Below, piece after piece: positions 22,977 to 42,538 of a DNA stretch of 64,000 nucleotides. The number at the start of each line of letters is the position of its first letter. Within the stretch, counting starts at the first letter, position 1. Made by a program: the position numbers and the translations under genes. This stretch comes from Mastigias papua (taxonomy: Eukaryota; Cnidaria; Scyphozoa; Rhizostomeae; Mastigiidae). The stretch spans positions 11,144,481 to 11,208,480 of the forward strand of contig OZ025283.1 in assembly GCA_964019165.1 (NCBI GenBank), read 5' to 3'. The notes beneath the pieces are model-generated. The model did not search any database. It was given only the letters and a program-made list of their open reading frames with translations, and was not told the origin of the DNA.

Positions 22977-24075
22977 GTTAAATACCTGGTTGTTGACTGT
23001 CTGGCCAATAGACGTGTTGACGTGCCCTTTCAGTTTAGATCCCTTTAATTTATCTTGTGCTGTGCCCCCCAGCTATCATTCCGCAAATTACGTATATAAT
23101 TGTTGGTTGATTACATTTCACGGGTGATAACACATCTTAGAGAGATAAGAAAATAACTCTATTTCCCTGTGTTTGTGGACACAATTGACTTCATATAGCC
23201 AATATGTTTTTCAAATGAAGGGTTAAATTTTCTTCTTTGAACGCATTTTCTTTTATGCGCTGAGATTCCTGTCATATTTACGTTTCGTATTCGTAGAGTA
23301 GGAACTTATCTTCACACACGGATAGTCCGTGAGGTTCTCGTATTGTTTGTATCATAAATCAGAGTTTTTTAAGGAAAATTTAGAACAGCACATTTTTCTC
23401 GCGGCTACCATATTGAGGAATAGCCTTGATTCTCATAAGCATAGACAACTTACACTTGACGACTGGGTACTGAAATCATGCATGTTTTCTTGCCATACTT
23501 AATAGATATTTAAGGTAAGTTGCACAGATCTCTCTCTAGAATTGCACAAGGAGCCTTTTAGAATTGCACATTTTTTGTAAGTTACACGTCAACAAAACCC
23601 TGTCATACCCCTTTGGTATCTGACACCCTTTTCATTTGGGTATAGAATTATACGGTTTTCCAGAATTTGCACTTAACGTTTTGTGTCCATTTTTCAATTT
23701 TTAACAGTTGTTTTCACTTCCTGCTTGTTGCCAACACATATAATTGTGGAAGGAGAATCAAAACCGTATCATTTTATACCGTTTTCATCTTGTCTGGTCA
23801 TAGTGTAGACTCACCCTCAGTTTAGCTTTGATAAATCTAAGAAGAGAGATCTATACAGACTGTTTAAGACTCATGACTGTTTATACAGCAAAATAATATC
23901 TGTGCATTGCATTGCACCATTTTGAAGTAAAGATGACAGTGCATTATTTTAGCATAAGGTGAAGGTAGCCATACTTCGGTTGTTTTGTGCAGAATACGTC
24001 TAGCAATTCGTTTGTGACTTCTTTTTAAGTTCCGTGTTTTCTTTTGCACTGTTGTTATCCCTCCTCTATGTGAAG

Positions 24076-24222
24076 CCTATTTTCTCCCAACCTAATTGAC
24101 CAATCATCATGCAGGATTATGACAACATATGCTAAGGATAGGCCCATTTTGCTTGCTGATTGGTCAATTAGGTTGGGAGAAAATAAACCCGACAGGGCTC
24201 TCAAACATTTGGCGGCTATGCT
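24076..24222. mobile_element. MITE family A, copy 2
   Basis: The inner inverted repeats are nearly perfect: TTTTCTCCCAACCTAATTGA and its mirror TCAATTAGGTTGGGAGAAAA, followed by the outer right end CAAACATTTGGCGGCTATGC. The outermost part of the left arm is missing, so this copy is truncated on the left. Confidence 0.75.
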
Positions 24223-25469
24223 TTCTATTCCATATCAGTAGTGGTGATTTCAGATAGTTTTGGTAAGGAGGCTCTAGATAGGGCGACATAGCAGTGTGTT
24301 GCTTAATGCAGCCTTAATGAAGTTATTAGCAGTTATCTGCACTTATTTTGATGAATGATTCAGTAGCGGAAAACAGAATTACCTAAAACTTGAAGAGGTG
24401 CTAGAAATAGGGGAAATAAGTGATGTACCCTGTGCATTAGGATTTTTGAAAGCAATGGTTTTTTAACTTTTCACAGACAATGGGGAATCTTTAGAAGGAG
24501 AAGGCAAGATCAATGCAAAATATGGCCAAATTTAGCAAGGGGCTCCACCTCCTGATCCCTCTTAGGAATCAACCCTGACTATTAGCTGTTACTTTCTCAC
24601 GTCTTCCTTCCCATCTTTACTCTGGTCTACCCATGTGCCTACCTCTTCGATTACAGCCTTCTTCCTCCTTTCAAATTCAGTATTGTGTTGTTGCTGCTGT
24701 TGATTATTTTATACACTGGTTTTATGAGAGAGAAAGGGAGGGGAAGTAGGTTGATGGCTTGCTGTATTTAGAACTTCGTTTGGGGGTTTTCCAGATGCAC
24801 AGTCAGTATTTGGAGAATTATATACGATAATTACGTGTTGTGTATGTGTTGCGATTGTTGACGTGAGTGTGGATGCTGCTTTTGAGCTGTGAATGGAGAA
24901 TGAGGTCAGTTGGGTCATGTCTATTATGGAAATCTTAAGAGAAGACTGGTACCTTTCCCGAAGTTTCAAGGCGTTTAGGTGCCTATCCTAAGGCTAAGCT
25001 AAAAATGTGGGATGAGAAGGGCAAGGGGGTTTTCTCTGACAGGGACAAAATCCCCGTATACCCAATGGCATTTGTAATGTGTAGAAAGCTGATAGGGTAG
25101 GGAAGGGAGTTATGGAAATATGTAGCGTTGATTCTTTCATGCATACACACTTTTTTGCAAGAATACATAATTTTTTGCTGAGCCTTAATGTTCTTGAAAG
25201 TTTTGCTTTTGATTCCATGACTACTCTTAAATCATTCTTAAAACTTTGAGCCTTGGTATTCTTACAGACTATATCCGCATAAGAAAATGTGTAACCATAA
25301 TATTCAGGTGCGCTGACGTTGCTGCAAGATAATTCACCTCGACAACAATCGGTATATATTCTCTCAAATTGCTGTTGAAAAGCAGTTGCTTCATTCTGAC
25401 AATTCCGACATATTGATGCATGGGGGGGGGGTGTCTTGGGTGAGCAATCCCTCAAGCCGCTCTAAACAC

Positions 25470-25830
25470 TTCAGGCCCGTTCACATTGTATTCCGTTTCT
25501 GGACAAAAATAAACTGTCTAGCTCCGTTGTTGACGTTGCGTTTACACTAGACAGCCCCAAAAATGGAGCTAAACGAAAACGATGATAAGAACGGAACTAA
25601 ACAAAAGCGCGACTCTGCAGTGTGATCACTAAAAACACAAGGGGAATTGCCACCAACAGCGCCAATAGAAAGAAGCCGTTAAACAGATGCGGTTTGGAGG
25701 ACAAATGAGAACACCAATTGATAGGGGTAGCGTGAAGAGAAGAGAAAAGCCGCTTGTTTTGGGGAGCAAAAACGGATCAAAATGAAAAAGGAGTAATGTG
25801 AGCGAAGCAGTAGGTTCCGAGGTCAACACA
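25470..25830. mobile_element. Possible small transposon in the INTS12 upstream region
   Basis: GGCCCGTTCACATTGTATTC at the left and AATGAAAAAGGAGTAATGTG at the right are weakly mirrored (AATGTGA.CG). GTTTACACTAGACAG and AACGGAGCTAAAC-like motifs lie between. The boundaries are uncertain. Confidence 0.3.
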
Positions 25831-25988
25831 TTTGCCGTTACCCTTTTTGCACCTGAGCCTGATAACTGCTGAGAACTCGAAAAATCAGCAAGTAATCAAT
25901 GATACGGAAGCAAGCAATCGAAGTAATCATCAGAAGGGCCAGCGAGGCTGTACGCGTGGAAGCGAGGTCAGTAGACCTTGATGATAAA

Positions 25989-34807
<8,819 letters not shown>

Positions 34808-37800
34808 TTATGATTGTATATATAGTATGTTAGTTGTGTTGTTTTACTCAATATTATCTCCTTATCATGTTTGTGCTTTGTTTCTTCTCTGACGTATTCC
34901 AGATTCACAAGATAGCGATGCTTGACCATTTGGGGGGTAGTAGCTGCAAAAATATGGAGGTGATTTCCTAACATCTTCCGTATAATTGTCACTATCATTT
35001 CAGTACGATACATCATCGTCATCATCGTTATTCTTTTCGTTTCTCATCCCCATTGTAGTTTTTATCTTCGTCAGTTTTAATGACCATCAGTTTTATACTT
35101 CTTCTTCGTCGATGTTCATTCGCCATACCCTTCATCTTTAATCCTTTTTGACCTTAATCAATGATGATCATGGTTCATTTTTCATCTTCTTCCTCACTTA
35201 TGGTCTTTCTTCCATGTTGAACTTCTGGGTAATCTTCATCTGCTTTTGACCTTCAAAAATCATGCATGTTCTTTATCATCTATGATCTTCATCGCCTCTG
35301 ACATTCATGAATTATGACCTTTGTCATCTACGATTTTCTTCTCTCATGAACTTCTTGGTGATCTGCATCATTTTTATCTTCATCATTTTTAATTTCATCA
35401 TCTATGATCTTCATCACCTATGATCTTCATCATCTATGATCTTCATCATCTATGATCGTCTTCCAATACCATTATGAACTTCTTAGTTCTCTGCCAATTT
35501 GATCATCTGACCTTCATGATTCGCGTTGTGATCTTCATCATCTGAGATCTTCTATCATGAACTTCTTGATGACTTCGTCTGTTCCGTCTTCATCACTAAA
35601 CTCTTCATTACCTGTGAGCTTTCTCAAGTGTGATCTTCATGAATCATGATCTTTTTTATCTTTGATCTTAATCATCTGTAATCATCAGCAGTCACTTATG
35701 TCTTATTATCAAATCAGCATCACTTGATTGTCATGTCAACCATTTTCTGTTTTTGCGTTGATGAGTTTTTCATGCCATTTGTGCAAAGGAAGCTGTTTTC
35801 ATTTCAAGAAGGCAATTTTGAAGTGATTGAAAGGTTACATCAAAGCTAGAAAAAGGGAGAAGATTTGCAGTTATGGAGTTTGGGTTGAATCAGATATTTA
35901 TGTGGGTGGTGGTAGGTGTTAGCACTGCTTGTTTTCAATCCTTGCAACTGCACCAATCTCCAGCCTCTATCACATAATCATATGAAAGTAAATAACAAAG
36001 TCCATCAATACATTGCAATGGTTTAAATAGCACCTGACTGAATCAACATTCGATAGACCCAACAGGTAGTCAACCCATTATTCTCTTACCATCGCTCATA
36101 GATGTGTGGTTTCAGTCAGTGCTGGCTATTTTCTAGTGGTTTCAAGTGTATTAGCAATTCATCCTTGACACATGAATATGCACTGAGCTGGATACGATTG
36201 TGCATTCAGTTGATTTGGTAGATTTCCACAGTAACACTGGCACTACTGGTTTGTTTCAATACTTCCTAGCATGCTAGTATGGTTTCACTCCTGTGAATGT
36301 GTGAAGAAATCCAGGGTGCCGATGGCATGATTCGATATTTCTATAATTGGCCCGAAATCTCCGCAGAATTTGCCTTGGTAATTTATAAAGCGGACTATTG
36401 CTGTCTTTAGTAGGAGGATTTCACCAATAAATTTTTTCCATGGTTTTCTAAATACGCTGATTTATAAGAGACCTGTCGTAAGAAGAGTTCGCAAGCTGAA
36501 GAGTCTTTAATTTAGTCTCTTCAGTTTGCAAACCAGAGGAAATCTTTGTTGCGTTATGTTGTGTTGTTTATTATTCGTAGCAAGCAGTCAGTTTGAGAAA
36601 TTTAATTAAGTGATGAATTTCTCGCTGGGTTGATGAGGATTGCCATACTTATGTTGATGTAAGGGAAGTGTTTACCTTAAACCTCAATGTATTTGATAAT
36701 TGTGCGGAAAGAAATGTTACGGAATCATCAACATAAATGTGGCGAAATGTTCCCATAGCTAATAAAGTTAGCGGACGCACAGCAGCTACGCAGCGTTTAA
36801 TCAGTCCGGGAATTATTTTCTTATGCTCGTCTCTTTTCACTTAATACTGCCTTTTGCATTTCATATATCGTTCAATTGCGATTTTGCAGTCTTCAGTTAA
36901 CTCGCTCAAGTCTTATTTTTAAAATATCCAGCTCCTCCATCTTTTTTAATTATCATATCACTATCATTATTAATTATCATAGCATATCACAATACCACGG
37001 AATAAATTTCCCGGTTAAACAGCAAGCTAGAAGTTCCGAAAACCATTCTCAACATTCTTATAATTCTGAATAGCGCAGCAGTTTTTTTGTATCAGTTCAG
37101 TCCTGATGTTAATTCCCATTTTTGCCAAGTATCGATACTCTTATTTTGCTACACGTACCTGCGCAGCGACAACTACAACTAGCAAGCATCATGCATTGTT
37201 TTATGAAAAGCTATGACGTGTTGATATCAACTTAGCGCATCACAAATTCCTACCTTGGCAGTGCAATTTTAACTTAAATGTCTTTTTACTTTTTTACTCA
37301 ATATGGCCATCTTTTCCCGTTACAATTTAACTGATCATCCCTCCAACCACCCCCATCTGCCAAAGCTAAAAACAAGCATCCGTTGTGTTTATTTGATTTT
37401 CTTTCTGTGGCTATTTTTTCATACGTGTTTATCAACAGAACCTTGAGCTTGAACCTGTTGGTATGGTTATTGGATGTAGAAATGGAAGCTAGAATTGCAT
37501 CCTATCACAATGAAGCTACATAGAGTTAAGCTGTTTGATTTGCTACAATTTGAGCTTTTCGTAAATATATCGGGAAGTGTGCGGAGCTTATCCGAACACC
37601 ACAGTGTGAAATCACGCTTTTTCTGATATTCGCCTTTCATTTGAAAATTCGTTATCCCTTGTTTATCTTTCTGCCGCTGCTTGGGCTGGTTTCCTTTTCA
37701 TTGATTTTTGAGGTCGTATCCATTTTTCAGTAAAAGTGGGTCTCATCTTTTTGAATTATTAAGCAGCTTATCTGGTAGTGTATGTGCTAAAGCACGTACA

Positions 37801-37960
37801 TCGATAACCTTGGGACCCCGTAGTATTCATCAATCAGAAATTTCATGCTGAAAAGCGGGTCATTTCAAACTATCTGAGTTCTTCCAACTGTGCACAGCTA
37901 TTGGTTAACATCGGCTTAGAGCTTTAGTTTTGTTGCTTGGCTGCTTCTATATTCTTGGTT
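34808..37960. other. Intergenic; imperfect GATCTTCATCATC repeats
   Basis: From about 35.03 to 35.70 kb, variants of GATCTTCATCATCTAT recur many times, best at 35395-35455. No gene is recognised in the rest. Confidence 0.5.
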
Positions 37961-37968
37961 TAGAGCAA

Positions 37969-38013
37969 GATGATGATGATGGTGATGTTGGTAATGATAG
38001 TGATGTTTACGAA

Positions 38014-38082
<69 letters not shown>

Positions 38083-38232
38083 AACGATGATGATGATAAC
38101 GATGATGATGATAACGATGATGATGATAATTATGATGATAACGATGATGATGATGATAACGACGATGATGATGATGATGATGATAACGATGGTGATGATG
38201 ATGATGATGATGATGATAACGATGATGATAAC

Positions 38233-38277
<45 letters not shown>

Positions 38278-38336
38278 AACGATGATGATGATAACGATGA
38301 TGATGATAACGATGGTGATGATGATGATGATGATGG
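37969..38336. repeat. (GAT)n array with GATGATGATAAC variants
   Basis: About 370 bases of GAT triplets, interrupted by AAC at semi-regular intervals (GATGATGATAAC). The poly-Asp, poly-Met and poly-Ser frames through it are products of the repeat. Confidence 0.95.
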
Positions 38337-38426
38337 TAGTACGATTGTATGGAAACTAGGCTTGAGCTGTGTACATCTTGGTTTTATTTCTGCTTTACAC
38401 TGAGGTTTAATTGCCTCCAATTACAC

Positions 38427-38766
38427 GTATTTTATAAGTAAAAAACTTTCTCCCTCCAACCTGGTGTTTCTTGATATTTTGTCAAATCCAACCTTAAATG
38501 TTTTTTTAGTGTTTCTTGAATTTCTTGAAATTTCCTATAGCAACATAGCAACTGTGAGACGAGAAATAGAATTTATAGTTAAAAACATTTGAAAACAGGT
38601 GTTATTTGTGTTTTGTTTCCAGTGTAATAAACAATTTTCGTGCAAAAACAGATTTTTCAAGTTTACTTTTGAAACTCAGCCTGCTTGTGTTTCTTACTTG
38701 TTTCTTGATTTTTGCTTGATTTGAGCCTCGTGTTTCTTGAAGACTTGTTTCTTATAAAAACATACC
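38427..38766. mobile_element. TTTTATAAG-ended element, family C copy 1
   Basis: The left end ACGTATTTTATAAGTAAAAA is mirrored at the right by TGTTTCTTATAAAAACATA. The interior has TTGAGCCTCG (GAGGCTCAA on the other strand) and many GTTTCTTGA / CAAGAAAC repeats. The same design recurs at 48.76, 54.44 and, less completely, 55.39 kb. Confidence 0.6.
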
Positions 38767-41230
38767 AAGCTTTACGCTGCAATAAAATATTCTTTCAATC
38801 TTTGCGTTGTTGTTCAGCTCTTGAACAGCTGCATCGACTCCTATAGGGTGGAGGATCTTTCTTATTAAATGGACTGATGCTACGTTTTTCAGATATGCAT
38901 AGTAACTAGGAATTATCAGTGTTGTCAAAATACTTGTTAATAACAGATTTCAGGTTTTTATTTCTAACAATAGCCTACGTACAATTTACATCGCATAGGT
39001 AACAACAGCTTTTGAAGAATAACAAAATGTAAACGTAACATGGTTAGAGCTAAAATTGTCTAACAAACAAGAATGAGTATAACAAATAAATACTGACCAA
39101 CCAAACAAACAAAAAACAAAAATAAATAAAATACAAATAAAAAAAAATGCTCGTTCCAGTCTTAATCATAGGGCAATGTTGTAGTATAGCTGAACTATGA
39201 AGTATGAGGGGAGTTGGTGTGCAATGGTCTATTTATACTCTGGGAACGTTCGATCATTTGGAGTATCAGTGGCGTGGCCACAACGGGTATGAGAGGCTTA
39301 GTTATTTGAAAGTGCATTTCTAGTCTTACCTCCCAAAATCCAGTTTGTCTTGCATTCCCTACAATTCAAGAACTTTTAAATACATTTCTACTATGACTTG
39401 GTTCCCTTTTCATAGTGTCAATGCCAAGGACACAGAACTATGGGGGACACGGGGAGCATTGCCCGCCCAGCTAGATGCTGCCCTTTTTTGTCTGTCCACC
39501 ATTGTTGGGACATTGTGCTGCCACGTCAAGCGATTGTGTTGTTAATAATTTTTTGAAACTTCATGTAATTGAATTTAGGTTACTTTACAGTCATACACCT
39601 CTCTGATCTTATGTAGTGTATAATTGGCTATTTGCAATTTCTATGTGTCAATCAGAAAACAACAGCTACTGCTACTACTAATACACAGCGTACATGTATG
39701 AAAACACAGTTATTGAAAGATATTTGATATATTCTGTTGGATGTTTGACCATAGGCTATGGGTTCTAGAACTTTCATGTGTAAGAATAGAAGAAACAATG
39801 AATCCCTGTGACTTTAGGTCATGGGTTTTGCGTATCTTATTTGGAGCGTGGCAAACGTATTATTTGTCATTCGCTTTCATTCATTTTCAGTGAAACAACA
39901 GATCGTGTGCAAACTTTAAATCTGCTCGACTTTTTTTTAACTGTGATCACACTTCTTTATGCATGTTTGTGCAAGTCTACACATGTATATAGAGCGCTGG
40001 ACAAAGTGGCCAGGTGTTGTCGACATTTCACTGTGAAAACTGTTTAGCGTTGTGTAGTCGAGGGCTTTTAGCCGGGACTTTAGTATCTAGTATTGGAAGA
40101 AAAATAAGAAAGTAGCAATAACTAGATTATGTTGTGCGATCTGGAAGTATATGATATCGGAAGCTGCCTCAAGAAAGATGGCCCGATCAATCAGTGCTGA
40201 AAGTTTCTGTGTTTCTAGATTTCTTCTGTTTGAAGCATTATCAACACTAACTTTTCTTAACTTTTACTGACAGCTGAATATTTCTGCCTGCTAAGTTATT
40301 TTCTCCATAACGAATAATTACTAGACTTATTGGATCATGAAATGTTGGAAGGGATTGTTGGAATTGAATGCATCCGCCCACAACCTTTACAAGGCTCTCT
40401 GATCTGTGAGTGTCTAGTTGCTTTTGTGATTTCTCATTAGACGGGATCGTTGGTTTGACCACATAGGGGGCGTATGTTCTATTGAGTAATACTGATCGTC
40501 TTTGTTGACATCATATAATAGCATAATGTATATTCTTGTTCTTTACTTGAGAGTGCCATAACCCTGAACGCAGGACTCTGAATTGTTCTGCATATCGTCT
40601 ATTTCAAGATTCTGTAGTAGGTAATCTTAACACGAATATGAATACATGAGAAAAATTCTTGTTATCATTCATTACAAATCTGCGTTGCTCTAGCGATAGT
40701 TCAATTTCTAACATTAGTGGTTGTTATTCACACACCGCACGGCAGCTTCGTCTACCGCACGGTATGGTCTTCTGCGGCCCGTTAGCGACATACCCCATCC
40801 GCGCAGGCTCCTGTGCTCAGTATTAATTTGGTATTTTCATTTTCAAATTGTATTTTCGTTGATTGATATTCTGGTTTCTCCCTAAGTGATGGTAGGCGCA
40901 ATGCAAAGCAAGGTGGTAATCATCTTGATTAGCAGCGTGGGAAAGCAAATATATGCAACGGATGGTCATTAACATTTTGTATTGATTCTACCTTCTTAAA
41001 GGTGAATGGAAAACGGAAACTCTCGTATTAGCAATGAGCATTTTCACCCTGAGGTCATACACGTCGATTCTCTAAGAAGCCTCCATTTTGAATTCGAAAA
41101 TAAGCAAACATCTTTCAAGAGACATTTCTTTGTATTGGAACGTGATCGAATAGAATAAGGAATTGCGTCCTGCAAAATTGCTTCCGTTGAACTGTTTATT
41201 TAAAGTGAGTGTCTGAGGAGAGTGTAAAGG
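38767..41230. other. Intergenic, no gene seen
   Basis: An A-rich tract lies at 39100-39150. GGGGACACGGGGAGCATT (about 39444) resembles a site at 61.1 kb. A CpG-rich stretch with two CGCACGG motifs is near 40.74 kb. No frame has recognisable coding content. Confidence 0.4.
39440..39495 (+). repeat. Dispersed short repeat D, copy 1
   Basis: GGGGACACGGGGAGCATTGC, then CGCCCAGCTAGATG and a T-rich end, resembles 61091-61145 in the same orientation. It is probably part of a larger worn element. Confidence 0.45.
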
Positions 41231-41237
41231 TAAATGT

Positions 41238-41515
<278 letters not shown>

Positions 41516-41600
41516 TTAGTTGGCTGATGATTGCCGTAAGGCATGAAACTATTAGTTCTGGCTAAACTGTTGTGTCGCTTCTGACACGTATCCTGCAACT
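41516..41600 (+). mobile_element. Hammerhead-like motif between AT arrays (possible retroelement remnant)
   Basis: CTGATGA at about 41524 is followed by TTGCCGTAAGGCAT (a 4-bp hairpin TGCC/GGCA) and GAAAC. This is the order of the hammerhead conserved core. However, I find no helix I partner and no paired U at the cleavage position, so it is at best a decayed relative. An exact TATTAGTT direct repeat flanks it. AT arrays lie on both sides. Confidence 0.35.
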
Positions 41601-41610
41601 ATATACATAA

Positions 41611-41616
<6 letters not shown>

Positions 41617-41662
<46 letters not shown>

Positions 41663-41735
41663 GTGTATGTATATGCATATATGTATATGTATATGGTTAT
41701 ATATATGTATATGTATATGTTTATATATATGCAAT
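41617..41735. repeat. (TA)n and TATATG-type AT array
   Basis: A TA array followed by variant ATATGTATATG units. Confidence 0.9.
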
Positions 41736-42368
41736 ATTTTTTATCATTAGAAGTAGCTGACAACAATGCAACATTAATATGATCAGTATCAACACTTGCA
41801 TCCGTAATATTTCGCTTTGCTTCTCTCATTTTCATTCTGACATTGAATAGATATGGTGTAAGGATTGCTAATTAAGTCACAGGTACCCAGAAGTTCTCTA
41901 TTCACTCTGTTATCACAGTGTTTTACGTTGCCATGGCTTGATTTCTGATTAATCACATAGTTTTGCCACACCAAAGCAGCACCTCTACCTTCAATGTACA
42001 TTGTAGTTGTACAAAGCAAGACGGGAGTAGTGTCTTCCTTTCAATACACAGACCTCAGGTATAGTAAGCCTATAAAAGCTATCTTTGTCACCAAATTATA
42101 CCCGTCTATATTTCACTGTCTTATACAGCCATGATGGTTAGGTAAATAGAAACGCCCGGAATAACCATGATCTACCAGTATTGGCCGCATCATCTAATTC
42201 TTGTGCATGCACACAAGAGCTCCTTAATACACATTTATCCTGCTACACATAGAGTAAAATTGGAATACTTAGCGTTATGGGAGCTAGGATTGTACACCAT
42301 ATTTGAAGAAAGAAATCGAAAGCCTCAAAATGGAAAATATCTGTTAGTTTGATTATGTTTCTTGTACA

Positions 42369-42538
42369 TAGCTCTTATATCACAGCTCTTGTAAACTGAT
42401 GAGGACCAGAGCGTCGAAACATGTTTTTACAAAAATGCTGTTTAGTAATAATACTAGTGTGCTGAAGGAGTATAAAGGCTCATATGGACTATATAAAAGA
42501 TTTGAGTAAGTAGCTTTGATAATGTAGCTCTTATATCA
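42369..42538 (+). mobile_element. Short retroelement-like insertion flanked by 14-bp direct repeats
   Basis: TAGCTCTTATATCA occurs exactly at 42369-42382 and again at 42525-42538, enclosing 142 bases. The hammerhead core starts six bases into the insert. Exact flanking repeats of this length look like a target-site duplication. By family knowledge, Penelope-like elements and retrozymes carry hammerhead ribozymes. No protein is encoded, so the copy is truncated or non-autonomous. The microhomology could also be chance or a local duplication. Confidence 0.6.
42389..42432 (+). ncRNA. Hammerhead ribozyme motif
   Basis: Helix I pairs TTGTAAA (42389-42395) with TTTACAA (42426-42432), 7 of 7. The core CTGATGA is 42396-42402. 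Helix II with its loop is 42403-42415, and GAAA is 42416-42419. A 2-bp helix III forms from A42419-T42424 and C42420-G42423, leaving AT as the loop. T42425 would be the nucleotide before cleavage, which is allowed (not G). The very short helix III is like that of Penelope-type hammerheads, which act as dimers. Weak point: helix II is only GAC/GTC with an extra G at 42403. Confidence 0.7.

Larger units (their letters stand above)
22897..25469. other. Intergenic; one MITE and a doubtful Cys-rich frame
   Basis: No gene is recognised. A minus-strand frame at 24994-25455 (153 codons) contains ICRNCQNEATAFQQQFERIY and several Cys. It has no family I know and no clear splice sites, so it is not called as a gene. 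Confidence 0.35.

Noticed and set aside
37930..38403. Long poly-Asp and poly-Met reading frames
   Set aside because: They are the direct product of the GAT array; no non-repeat domain is attached.
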